NCBI GenBank assembly: GCA_003586115.2 | Contig: QVOM02000057.1 | Span: forward strand, 4,466,447-4,530,446 | Length of the DNA: 64,000 nt | Direction: 5' to 3' | Source of the DNA: Salvator merianae | Lineage: Eukaryota; Chordata; Lepidosauria; Squamata; Teiidae | In this document: piece by piece, positions 11,601 through 22,313 of the stretch | Numbering within the stretch: position 1 is the stretch's first letter | Layout of the letters: each line of letters begins with the position of its first letter | The notes under the pieces: model-generated | Told to the model about the DNA's origin: nothing | Seen by the model: the letters and a program-made list of their open reading frames with translations, nothing else | The model's database searches: none | Translations under genes and position numbers: made by a program

Positions 11601-14600
11601 GGCAAAGATGGTTATCCTTTTCCTCAAGATTGAGAGGGAAGAAGCTAGGAGTGCTGTCAGGCCTCTGAAATTGTTTCATGGTAAACCTCCAAATCAACCT
11701 CCATAAAATAATTGAAGGACCAAATGTTATGCTGGACTTCATACGTGGAACATGTACCTCCTGGGCTCACGTCTAGTACTTTGAATGCTACGTTTGTCTT
11801 GTGTTGTCGTAATTTATGTTATCCTTCTATACTGTTTTAGTTTGAGTATTATGGATTACATGATTTTAATATTTTTTGTTAGGACTGATGTGAATTTTTA
11901 TGATGCTGTAAATCGCCTTGAGCAATTTTGGCGGGAAAGACGGGATACAAATAAACTGAATGGATGAATGAATCAATGGATGGATGGATGAATTTCCTTG
12001 TATGGTTAGGAAGAAATTGATCAAAGAGGCTCAACAGCAGCCCATAAACAACAGGAAAATGGAGGGTGGAGTGGAGTGAAAAACCAGCTGGAAGCCTCTT
12101 TGGTCCTATAGAACTGTGTGGGACCTAAAAGAAGTTCTGTAAGATTGAAGGAAGGTTGCAAATAGATTCTGATACCATTACCTCCTTGGAAGCAGTCTGT
12201 GGGTCACTGTTGATGGGGGGGCTCCCCCAGCATATGCCCAAAATTCCAATCATACCCTAAAAGTTTTGGAGCCAAGGGACCAACTTACCTTCATCTTGAT
12301 GTCCTCCTCACTTAGGCTGAAGTTTTTCAGCTCAAAATCATTCTCTGAGTCATCGTATGTGTACAGCCTGACGGAGAAGTCACAGCTCGCCATGGGCACG
12401 CGGACCAAGGTGTATTCAATCCCTGAGAGATGTGGGAAGAAAAAGCGTGAGGAGGGCCAAGATGGCATGGAAACAGGGCCAGTTGAGAATTTGGAGAAAG
12501 AGGCCTTTGCGCAGAAGCAAACTCCCATCTACATGTAAAATTTGCGCATGAGCGTGCCCGGAATCTAAGTCTTACTTGCCCAGTTTCTAGAAGGCATTTG
12601 AACCCTGGGCTTTGTTTTGTTTTTCTTTTGCTTGTAATCAACTTATATAGCTGCTCTGAGCGGTTAAAAAATGTAGCACCTCATCTGCACATTGAAAATG
12701 TGGTTTAAGTCCCCCTTGGAAACAACCACAGATAATGATGTGCAGTGTCTTTTGTGCACTGGCATGAGGGGTTTGAAAAAAACACCTCGGAGTCTCTCGG
12801 CATTCAGAAGTTTCCGCATCTGCACTCTTTTGGAGGAATGGATTCCTCATCCCTCTCAAGGGATGACAGTATTAATCGGCCACCAGATAATCCATTCTAC
12901 CCAGTATCCTCCCCTTGGTTTGATTACCTTCTTTTGAGAAATATGATTTGAGAAGATTTGTCTGTGCTTCTGGAGACAGCGAAAGGATGTTGAGAGCTGC
13001 TGAATCAGTGAGGGCTCCTCCAAAGCCCTTGAGTTTTTGATATTTCTTATACGTCTTGATTTTCAAAATGAGCTTTTCTAGAGAGGAGGAAAAAGAAAGC
13101 TAGGTTAGGCTGGACTGCTCATTTATCCCATCCCTGTCTTCCAGTTCCATTATTGGTCCCTGAACATTTAGTGCAATTATTTGTATTAAATCACATTTTG
13201 TATTAAATCACAGACAGAGTCTGGCCCAGAAGTGTGATGCTGCAGCATGCAAGGCCGACATCATTTTAGTTTATATTCTGGCAGGGTGACCATTTCTTCC
13301 CTAGCCTACTATCTCTCAGCATCAGCTATCATGCAAGATGAAGAAGAAGAAGAAGAACTTGGTTTTTATACCCCGCTTTTCTCGGCCGAAGCTGACTCAA
13401 AGCGGCTTACAAGGTTATTTTCCGTCCGAAGGCTTACATCTGTCTATCTTCCGCATCACACAAAGTGATGCTCCCTATTTATCTACTTGCAATTACTTGC
13501 TTTCGAACAGCTAGGTTGGCTGGATGGTTGCAGAGATAAAGCACAAGAATCAGATCAGCTACCTGGGGCTACATAGGGGGGGATTTCAACCACAGACCGC
13601 CTCACCTTTCTCAGCAGGTAAGCTGTGCATTTCACCCACACTGCGTTCCATGCGCCACCCGGCCTTGTTGCTTTCATACTTGATGTAGGAGCCCAAGGGA
13701 AGCAAAGACACGGGTTCCAAGGTGTCACAGTAAGAAGCTCCACATTCGCACACCAGCGAGCTATGCCCGAAATATTTGGCTGAGCACGGCATTCCTCCTA
13801 AGGGGCAAATGGGAAGACTGCTGTTTCATTTAGGTAGGGAAGGGGCAAGGTAACCCATCAATATGTCTTGAGGCTCCCAATATTGCCCCTGTGGGTACCT
13901 ATCACACCCACAAGAGAACCTGGAGCCAATCAGAAGCTGCAATGGGGACCTGTTAATCTAGCAAGGAGGCAAATGAGAGAGGACATCACAAAAGTGTATT
14001 AAAATTATGCATAATGTGGATAAAGTGGATAAGGGAGGGTTCCTCCCCCATCCCCCGTCTCCCAAAATACTAGAACCAAGGTCACCCAATGAAGCTGATC
14101 TTAGAAGACTCCAGACAGATAAAATGAAATACTTCTTCACACTGAGCATAGCTAAACAATGGAGTTTGTGACCACAAGATGTGGTATGGTCCAGGATGGC
14201 TTCCAAAATAGCCATAGGAAAAATATTTTCAAAAGCCACAGGTCGATCAATGCCAAGTTTATCAGAGAAGTCTATTCTTGCAGGTGGCTTCCTTCCTTCC
14301 TTATTAACCCACTAATTGCTTCCTGAATTTGATAGTTACTGTGAAAAATTTCACAGGTTTGTTATCAGAGAATAAAAACTTACTGCAATAGAACATAGCA
14401 TGTTGGGCTAATAACTAGTCTGCATTTAGATGAATGCTTCATGCCCTCAGCCTGTTCACCCAGGTTTGCGGCCTGGTAACATCCTCAATTGCTCCATGAG
14501 TTGCCACAACCATAAGGAAGTAAAAAGCAGCGATGCTGGTTAAGGAATGCTTGGGGTGGTTTCCATAGCACATTCACCCTTCCCTCCCATGTGGATGCAA

Positions 14601-14943
14601 ACGGAGGGAAAAGAAGCACCTTGGGGGCCAATTTCTGCCCAGACTGCTTTTGTGGACAAGCAGAAATGGAGCCATTTCTGGTCCTTCATGAGAGTAGCCT
14701 GTGCAGAAACCTCACTGCTGAGAGACAAGTTCTCCATGGCTTTCTTCCTACCGTGACCGTTACCTGGGGGAGCATCCACACACCTTGTGAATTCTGCAAT
14801 ATTTAAGGCAGCAGTGACCATCAGACTCCAGGTTCCTCACCTTTCACGACGACAGTCAGCTGTAGAAGCATGAAGCAAGCCAGGAAAATGATGCCCGCTC
14901 GCGGCATGGCAATTCCCCAGAAGCAGAACTTGGTATGACGCAT
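5650..14943 (-). CDS. GBA: Glucocerebrosidase (lysosomal acid beta-glucosidase), complete coding region
   Basis: Hydrolyses glucosylceramide in lysosomes (glycoside hydrolase family 30, aided by saposin C). Coding exons in gene order: 14841-14943, 13606-13797, 12928-13077, 12289-12422, 10105-10277, 9486-9723, 8675-8899, 7892-8055, 6808-6924, 5650-5830. All have AG/GT borders and sum to 1677 bases, 558 residues. Lengths of 192, 134, 173, 238, 225, 164 and 117 equal those I recall for human. A hydrophobic leader (residues 15-33) begins at ATG 14943; an in-frame TGA in the proposed exon 1 supports this start. The acid/base Glu is E271 (in GNEPTAG) and the nucleophile E376 (in STEASTG), 105 residues apart as in human. 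The N-terminal cysteine cluster is kept. Odd: about 25 residues follow YLWKR at the C-terminus, and sequon positions differ from human. Confidence 0.96.
7640..7830 (+). mobile_element. LINE ORF2 C-terminal fragment
   Basis: Degraded copy of the (AAATA)n-tailed LINE family, recognisable by gtagtggctcccagattatg, the [12 protein letters not shown] motif of L2/CR1-like ORF2 C-termini. It lies in the GBA intron between the two exons at 6808-6924 and 7892-8055. Confidence 0.55.
8253..8610 (-). mobile_element. Two adjacent CR1-like LINE 3'UTR copies
   Basis: Two successive minus-strand copies (about 8253-8425 and 8446-8610) of the 3'UTR seen at 1999-2525, each carrying the cagcccatctagtccagcat-type block. 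They sit in the GBA intron between exons 7892-8055 and 8675-8899. Confidence 0.75.
9028..9053. repeat. (CATA)n microsatellite
   Basis: Six catA units in the GBA intron between the exons at 8675-8899 and 9486-9723. Confidence 0.9.
9187..9292. repeat. Short tandem repeat of about 40 bp in a GBA intron
   Basis: Three imperfect copies built around cccagtctaccaatggaagt (the first reads ctcagtctatccatggaagt). The third differs by single bases. Confidence 0.7.
9788..9985. repeat. 43-44-bp minisatellite in a GBA intron
   Basis: Four and a half copies, each beginning near aactattaaaggtgcaggag and ending gattccctcttc. Copy starts near 9790, 9833 and 9876 give a 43-base period. It ends about 120 bases before the exon at 10105. 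Confidence 0.85.
10284..10830 (-). mobile_element. tRNA-derived SINE with purine-rich tail, interrupted by a gap
   Basis: Read on the minus strand: a tRNA-like head at about 10825-10740 with an A-box-like ggtggtgcagaaggctaagg and a B-box-like ggatcggagttcgaggc; a body with a gtgatg repeat near 10650; and, past the gap, a (TCC)n(TTC)n tail at 10330-10284. The sequence matches the copy at 13339-13525. The gap 10331-10612 probably hides the rest of the body and an expanded tail. Confidence 0.65.
10331..10612. other. Assembly gap (282 N)
   Basis: Run of N next to a GAA/GGA repeat, just upstream (in gene direction) of the GBA exon 10105-10277. True length is unknown. Confidence 0.99.
10998..11245. 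repeat. Tandem duplication of about 120-130 bp
   Basis: Two copies, about 10998-11131 and 11132-11245, each starting with ATT repeats, then tcagaagaattggca, a ctaa(c/t)caaggactta block, and ending atcagagaatagaaataata. A third, partial relative may continue to 11300. It may belong to a (TAA)-targeting LINE, but I cannot confirm that. Confidence 0.75.
13339..13525 (-). mobile_element. tRNA-derived SINE body and (TTC)n tail, 5'-truncated
   Basis: Same family as 10284-10830, without its tRNA head. On the minus strand the order is: body with the gtgatg repeat, then gtaagccgctttgagt, agaaaagcggggtataaaaa, then the (TTC)n tail. The 3' part resembles LINE 3' ends elsewhere in the window, as expected for a SINE sharing a LINE tail. 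Confidence 0.7.
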
Positions 14944-15189
14944 GATAGGCCAGCAAATTACAGGAATCTCTGATTGTTGGGGTGGGAGGAGAAAGAGAAG
15001 CAAGGAAAATCAATGTGGTTTGCTCCTGCTTTTAAATTAATCCCTCATAACCTTCTTCTAATTTTAGGTGGGGTAACTTTGTACCCCAACTGAGTGAAAG
15101 TATGAATTATTTTTAACTCATATTGATAGACTGGACCTTCCCTCCACAGCACGATTTATTTTCATCAGTAACCTGGGTCACAGTGATCC

Positions 15190-15450
15190 AGTACCACTGA
15201 TGTTTAAAGCCCTAAACATCTTGAATCCCAAACATCTGATGGATTGCCTTCCCTATATAGCCCTGCCCACCACTTAAGATCTTCTGGCAAAGACATCCTA
15301 GTGCTTCCATCACCTATAAAATCCATGGAGCTGTTACTAGACAGAGGGCTTTTTCGGTGGTGACCCCCATGCTTTGGAACAACCTCCCCCCAGAGGTACA
15401 CAAGGCACACACCATAGAAGTTTTCCAGGAACTCCTTAAAAAATATCTAT
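15190..15450 (+). mobile_element. LINE ORF2 C-terminal fragment
   Basis: Diverged relative of the better copy at 25262-25694: aaagccctaaacatcttgaa, then a leucine- and proline-rich stretch, then a VVTPMLWNNLPPEVH-like motif. It lacks the 3' tail. In the first GBA intron. Confidence 0.6.
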
Positions 15451-16349
15451 AAAATTTGCATCTGATGCACCTAATAAAGTAAGCGTAGTCTACAAAAGTT
15501 CATGCTACCAACTTTTTCTTTGTTAGTCTCTAAGGTGCTACTAGACCCTCCCCTTGCTATACTAATCCAGATTAACACTGCTACATCTTTGAATTCTACA
15601 CAATTTGGTCTTTGCTGTTTAGTGACATTTTCCCTTTGATCTCTTTCTTGATACAGTCCTGTCTAATCACTACACAGAACAATTGAAGAGGAATTTCCAT
15701 GGATCTCCTATGCTTTACAGGGGTTGATTGGATGACCTCCGAGGTCCCTCCAACTCTTAAATTGTCTGTTGGGTAAGCTGGTGGCCTGGCTTCTGCTTCA
15801 TTCCCAGCACAGAAAAGAAAAGCAGGGAGAAAGGGAAGAAGAAAGAGAGAAAATGTACTGTTTAAAATTAAAAATTGCTAGTCAGCCATTTTTTTTTGCG
15901 CAATAGCTAAATTATGTGCTCCAGTCAATATGCCTTTGAATTTTTCGGTGCCAAAGCAGCCAAGGAGTTAAAGAGGTTTTCAGCACATTATGGAAGTCAC
16001 AGCAGATAAAGAAGTGAGACTGAAGCTGATGAAAACTCTTGCTTCACCCGCCCACCGGTGGATGTTTATGGGAAACTCAAGCAGGAACTAAAACGTGCTT
16101 GACTTTCCTCTCTCAGTCTGCTTGTTATCACCATTTCTCTTATGCTGTGTCTTTCAGACTGGAAGGGACCTGACTAAGATCTAGTGCTACAAGCTGCTGT
16201 GGGAACCCTTTATGGGCTTAAGGGTGGAGTACGAATATATTAAGCAAATAAAGGATAAGTATCACAGCTCACCCACAACGGCTGCAGTTAGGTCTACATT
16301 TTTAGATTCAGAAATACAGGTATGTGCAGATTGGCCTTCATGAATTTGC

Positions 16350-16712
16350 ATCTAAAGGCCCTTTGCAGGGAGTCAAGTGCAGGTGGAGGTTTTGCCTTTG
16401 TCTTCTGCCTGAGATGCCCAGAAGCAATTGGTGGGACACCGGGTGAGACAGAATGCTGGACTAGATGGGCTGTGGCCTGAGCCAGCAGGGCAAATTCATG
16501 GAGGCCAGGTGTATCAATGGCTACTAGAATGGATGCCCAGCTACCACCTCCAGGCTGGAGAGACAGGCAGGAGGCCTCTAAAGGCCATTTGCAGGGAGCT
16601 GAGAGCAGGTTAAGGTTTTGCTCTTGTCTTTTGCTTGAGATACCCAGGAGCAGTGGGTGTGAGACAGGATGCTGGACTGAACCAACAGGTCTCCTCTTAT
16701 GTTCTTATTAAA
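16350..16712 (+). mobile_element. Two plus-strand CR1-like LINE 3'UTR copies in series
   Basis: Copies at about 16350-16495 and 16496-16712, both containing the gatgctggact block and the second ending tcctcttatgttctta. Orientation is opposite to the copy at 1999-2525. Confidence 0.75.
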
Positions 16713-19560
16713 TACAGCAATTCTAAAATAGATGCATTTTATAGCCTTGCATCCATTTTAGAATTTCTGTAACTTGCACAACTTGGTATCTTTGTTTTTT
16801 TCAGTAAATTCTCTGGTTTTGTTGACATCAAGCATCAGATCAAAGAGATGCTGCACCGTACTTTAAGATGACTGATTCTCCTATCAACGTCCTTGGCGCT
16901 AGTCATTTCTCTTTGTAATATGTTGCCTTTAGCAATTGTTTCAAGAAAAAAAAGGAAAAGGGACAATTTTAGTGGAAGCAGGTGCTTTGCAAATGTTTGA
17001 ACACAGCACACGACATGGCTTAAGGTAATAAAAGAGAACAGAACCAGGTTAATGTGCTATTTAACAGCATTTGCTTTCCATGGGTTGCCTGCTCTTGGAA
17101 ACAGAATACGAGGGTGAAGCATAAAATGTGTGCAGATGACTGAGCTGCAGTCATCAGCAAAATAGAGAGTAGAAACTAATTACCCACGTAGCTGATTTTA
17201 CTGCGATCTTTATCCTGTAAAATGCTGTGTGCCAACCTTCCTGCATCTGTTGCCTTAAATAATGATTCCACCTACACGTGATGTGTTATCTTCTGCCTCA
17301 GTGGTCCAAAATGACTTCAAGTTTTGGTAGCGGTCTTGTTTGACTCGCCGAAATCCTCAGCCCTTTGAGGGCAGGCAGAAATGGATCAGCGAAGCCAAAC
17401 CTCATCCATTTTGGTTCAGGCACTGCAATTTTCAACAGAGCAAAACTAGGACTACTTCCAGACTGGACAAAAACTGCAGAATCCTACCAGCGTCAGGTTG
17501 TGATTGCTGGACATCTTTGCTGCCTTCCCAATGCAATGCCAGTTTGAGGATGCTGAAAACCCTCTGGAAGGCTATTCCAAGAAAATCTGCATTCACACCT
17601 ACGTTTTGATCCAGTTTCACTCCACCTTCAGAGTGACAGAAGACATTAACAACGTGACTAGTGATTTTCGTTCTGCATTATCTAATGCAAAGGGGGGATT
17701 TACAAGGAGAAACAGATAAACAGAAGAGAAGCTCTATACTAGAGAATATTTTCTCTCTGTGTTTCTGGCTTCTGGATCTTAAAGCATTTTGCTTACAAGG
17801 TGCCTTTCAGAACTTCTGGGAATGCCCTGAAGGGAGAATGGAAAGTTGAAAAACATGAATGAATTCATGACACCATATCATGCGCTGATGCAAACTCTGC
17901 TGTGCATAAATAAATAGTTTTCACTACATCAGAAGAATATTCTTCTGGGTGTGGTTTTCTCCTAGTCCCACCCAGAGAAAGCGAAGTAGATGTTCCAGTC
18001 CCAATTTATGGCTCTTCTGCCAACAATAAAGCAAGGTTCTAGACCTCAGTGTTCTGAAGGAAAGAGAACTGAGTTCCAATTAAAAAGCTTACCAGACAAT
18101 CTTGAACCAGATCTGTTTTTTTACTCTCTCTCATTCCAGGGAAACTGCATTAAAACAAGTCAAGCTCTTGATCTGACTTGCTAAGGATCTAATATACATC
18201 TGGGATCTTCCCAAGCATCTTTCTTGGGAAGGAGCAGTGGGTTAAATGTTCAGCAGCAGCTTGGCACCCAGTTCAATTCCCGCTGGACATTTTCTCTAGT
18301 CTGAACACCTGGAGAGCTCTTCTAGGATGGAGCCAGATAGATCAAAATTCTGGCCCACAATACAGCTGCTTTCTCTCATAAAGATCATGAGGACTGGAGC
18401 CTTAGTTGGCTTCTTGGGGTTTTGAAGAAGAGCAAACTTCCAAGTTCACTGCCTAGAAGCTGGATTAAAACTTAGCTGGTGACTGGACCCCATGAGGTAT
18501 TAAGTCATGTGGAAGATTTGTGGCTAGTTTATCGCCCTAAAAATATGAGTTTTCAACAGGGTGCCGTATCCTGCATTTTTTCTGCTGGGCCAGCATGTTG
18601 AAGCATGACTGCACATCTGGACGGATCCTTAATCAGCACTGTGCCAAAATAATCTCCAGGCACTCACCGCACATGCAAAACAACAACAATAAAACCCCTA
18701 AAGAAAAGGGGTTCAAGGCTGAAAACTTGGGCTAAAACTCAGCCAAATATCAGAGACATTTGGCTTTTTTTTTTTTTTGTATGGCTGGAATAATTACTTT
18801 GACTGACTATCTGGCAGTCCTGGTGCTATGGAGCTGATTCTTTGCAGTGCAAGGGAATCCTTTGTGTGCCCGACAGCCCATGTTTTGGGGAAAACACCAG
18901 CATTCTGTAAAGATCTGACATTCCACTGTGTTGGTTGCTAAGTCCCCTGAGATAGACAGTGCTGGTTGGAGGGGGCTTTTTCTGGGATTTGCTGGACCCA
19001 GACTGGGGTTCTGTAATCCAGCCTTCTAACCCACAAATGGGGGTAGAGGGAACCAGCCCAAATTCGCCTGTGTGGTCTATAAAGGCAGCCTGGTTGACCA
19101 TCTGTTCACCTGGGAGCTAAGCCAGGTAGATACATCCAGGAAACAGGAGATATATGATCCACAGGAGCAGACCCCTCTCCTGGGCTTCCCTCCTCCCCAT
19201 GAATCTGGTTTGCAGGGATAGATGGCCCCTGGATTTGGAAGTTCCAGACAGCCTTCTCATTTGGAGATCCCTCTGACAAGAGCCCAAAGCCTCTCTCTTC
19301 TTCCCCAACCTGGATGCAGAAAGGAGCATGCAATGTGCTCTAGGCAACGCAGTGTGGTTGTTCTGAATGTCCTATCAACCCTCAGCTCCTTCTGACTTCT
19401 GTTCCGGCCTTCCCACCAGCCCGCCCGGGTTCCGACTCACCTGTTTCTCTGCAGGAAGGCAATTCTCAGGCTAAACCTCGATCCCGGCGTGGTGCCTGTA
19501 CTTCTCAGCTCTCCCAGACACCTGCAAGTCAGCCAGCCGAAGAATCTGACAAGACTCAGT

Positions 19561-21690
19561 GGGTAGGGTCCAGCCCAGCCAGCTAAGCAGGAAAATCAGC
19601 CCTGGATACAAGGTTGGCGCTCTTTCATCAGGACTTTGCAATTCCTCTGGGAATCAGGGACTTGGATTTTGCAAAGTCCCTTCCAATGAAGCAGTCTTGG
19701 CCTCACCCAGAAGACAGAAATCCCAGAAATAACAGGGCAGAGTCCCACTTCTGTTCCAGGCTGAAACGGGAGAGATACTTGCAGATGGAATGGGTGGAGC
19801 TGAGGGTTCACAGTTTGCTCAGGAGTCCCCTGGAATTCCAACTTTGGGATCACGGGAAAAGGCAGAAGAAGAAGAAAGTATCTCCTTTCTTTTATTGGAG
19901 CGGGGAAGAGGGGAAGTGGATCTTGTGACGGGAAGCACAAGGGTTTTAATAGACTGTGACTTAACAGTGAGCAAGCTGTGTGATATAGCAGCTAAAAAGG
20001 CAAATGCAATTCTAGACTGTGCTAATAGAAACATTCAGATCGGGGGAAAAGATTCAAACCATTCTGTTCTGCTTTGATCAGCTTTCCCCTGTGGCAACGT
20101 TTTTGGACCCTGACCAAGTTTATGAAGGGAAAGATGAAAGTAAAAGGGAAAGTCAAAAATATGTAGGGTCTGTTGCCTCCAGACATGAAGTGAGCCCATG
20201 ATCCTCTCAGCACTAAATTGGAAATGCCAGATTACCAATATAGTGTCAATTTAACATCACAATTTAATACGTTATTATGGGAAATCCAGCAACCTAAACA
20301 TTTGGAAATTAGTCACCTGGTATCTTGCTATTGCCTTTTTGTTCCTATTTCTAACAGATTTATATTTTATTTATTTTGTTTCTTATAGTTTTAACATTTT
20401 GGGGGCATTATTTTGTACACCACCCTGAACCTACACTAAAGGGCCGTATATAAATCTCATGATAGACAGATGGATAGACAGATAGATAGATAGAACCTTT
20501 AGCTTCATTTCAGGGAAAATTATAAGCTGGCTAAATCTGAAGTTACTTTTCAATTTTTTTAAAAAATTATATCTAAAGTTACTTATACTTGTGTTGTGAG
20601 TGTGAGAAAACTTTGAAATCTGCCAGGAAGGTGTGATCACACAGCGACGGGTGGAAGTTCAACTGGTTGAGTTTCTTTTCCATGGAAGAGCAGAGAAAAA
20701 TGAGGTTTGTTGGGTGCCCACGTGTCACTTAGCAAAGTAGACAAGAAACACAGGGAGGCAGAAATCCGCTGGCAATATCCCAAAATATTTAGCAAATGGA
20801 AATTGGGTTCTGGTGCCTTTTCTGGTGACCTTATGACACAGTTGTGACCATCTCAGCGGAAAAAGTGTTGGGTGGAGAGAGTCAGAACTTTAGTGAACTG
20901 GAACAGCTGGATCTGGGGTTTAAGGAAGATTCTTCCACTGCTTTCCAGCATGCTTTGATACCTGTGTCTCCAGATGTCCCTGAATTACAGGTCCTACCAA
21001 TCTGTGGCAGTCCCAGCTGTCCCCCCCACATGGAATTATGGGGGTTGTAGTTGAACATCTGTAGGGCCACAGTTAATTCTTTGACATTTAGCACCCTCTG
21101 CTGGTCTGACTCCTTCACAAAATGGCATCTCCTTGGAACACCAGTTTATCCTGCTCCTTCCTATGAGCTGTTTCTTCAGTCAGATGCAGCCAAACCCATT
21201 TGTCCTGGACCGACGTTTTCTTCCGTCGGTTAACAAAGCCACATAGGCCCCGGGGGAGCAGCTGGGTCATTTTGAACACTCTGGCTTACACGGTCTTTGC
21301 ATGCTCTAGGATCATTTTCTTGTTGCTGGACGCCACTGAGTTGTGGCTGACTTCTGCAGCTCTGTGCAGTTTTCTTGGCAGAGCTACAGAAGTGGTTTGC
21401 CATTACCCACTTCCAGGGAGAGGCTGGGAATCGAACCTGAAAACCTCTGCTTTCCAGGAGAAAACCCAACTTTTTTTTTTTTTTGCTTTAATTTTATTTT
21501 GTTTATTTGCATTTTTATCCCACGCTATGCCTGAATGTCTCTCAGGGCGAGTTTCAACCGTAAAAACAAACTATAGAATGAACCCACTAAAAACAATAAC
21601 AATGCCCGACTCTATTTGCACACTGTTCGCGCCTTCAACCGGGAGCCCCAAATGTTGTTTCTTCACCCTCTTCGCTTCCCTCCACTCTCT
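19561..21690. other. GBA-RIT1 upstream region, no gene recognised
   Basis: Divergent intergenic stretch. It holds a (GATA)n-type repeat at 20461-20494 and a minus-strand tRNA-like SINE at about 21290-21465 (ttggcagagctacagaagtg, then gggaatcgaacctga). I see no conserved protein in it. Confidence 0.6.
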
Positions 21691-22313
21691 TTAGGGCGCC
21701 CCCGGGGATGACGTAAGAGGAGGGGATGCGGTCACATCTGGTTCCTCGCCCCCAAGAGGAATGTAAGGAGGAGTTGTATGGGTTGCCGCCTGCAGCCCCG
21801 TCTTATTCCTACTAGAGCAACCTTGTGGGCGTGGCCACCTTATATTTATATTCCCAACGCAGAAGGCAGGGCTCCGGGCGTGGCCTGGGAGGAGTGGGCG
21901 GGCACATACTACCACCGCCTTGCATGGCTCCGCCTACTTTCTGCTTTCTAGCCACTTAGAGAAGTCTCGAAGTAGGCGTGATCTTCCCGTAGCTCCTCCC
22001 CTTCCTCTCTTTGAAGCCCGCGGAAGAAACAGGAAAAAAACAGGTGGGCGTCCCCCCCGCGTCTATCTCCTTTGGCTCCTCCCCCTTCTTCTATTAGGCC
22101 AAAGCACCATAGGCAGAAAGAAGGGGAATAGGCGCGGCTTTTGTTAGCTCCTCCCCCAACCGAAGGTGGGGCCTGCGCAGTTGGCGCTTGGCCACAGCGC
22201 GGCGCCATTTTGTGCGCGCTGGGCGGGAAGATGAGGAAGCGGCAGGAGCGAGCGCCGCCGCCGCCGCCTGTGACGGGAACGAAGGCGAGGCGCTGACGGC
22301 GGGCGGCGGCACT
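21691..22313 (+). promoter_or_regulatory. RIT1: RIT1 CpG-rich promoter and 5'UTR
   Basis: GC content rises sharply from about 21690, with many CpG and gctcctccc boxes (GC-box-like). A YY1-type core, gccattttg, lies at 22204-22212, about 110 bases before the ATG, in ggcgccattttgtgcgcgc. The island extends past the first coding exon to about 22580. No TATA box is evident, which fits a broadly expressed gene. Confidence 0.7.

Larger units (their letters stand above)
14944..19560 (-). other. GBA: GBA 5'UTR part of exon 2, first intron and probable exon 1
   Basis: Exon 2 probably starts at 14969, after a strong pyrimidine tract and acceptor (ccaacaatcag). A good donor, AAACAG|GTGAGT, lies at 19441/19440 on the minus strand, and sequence from about 19560 down to 19441 has no ATG; I take it as 5'UTR exon 1. 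Spliced this way, a TGA lies in frame upstream of the GBA ATG. The intron holds LINE fragments at 15190-15450 and 16350-16710. The rest, including 17300-18200, gives no recognisable product. Exon 1 is inferred from splice signals only. Confidence 0.5.

Noticed and set aside
17300..17850. Overlapping frames at 17340-17850 as an unknown gene
   Set aside because: Short frames with no splice-consistent extension or recognisable homology, inside a GBA intron.
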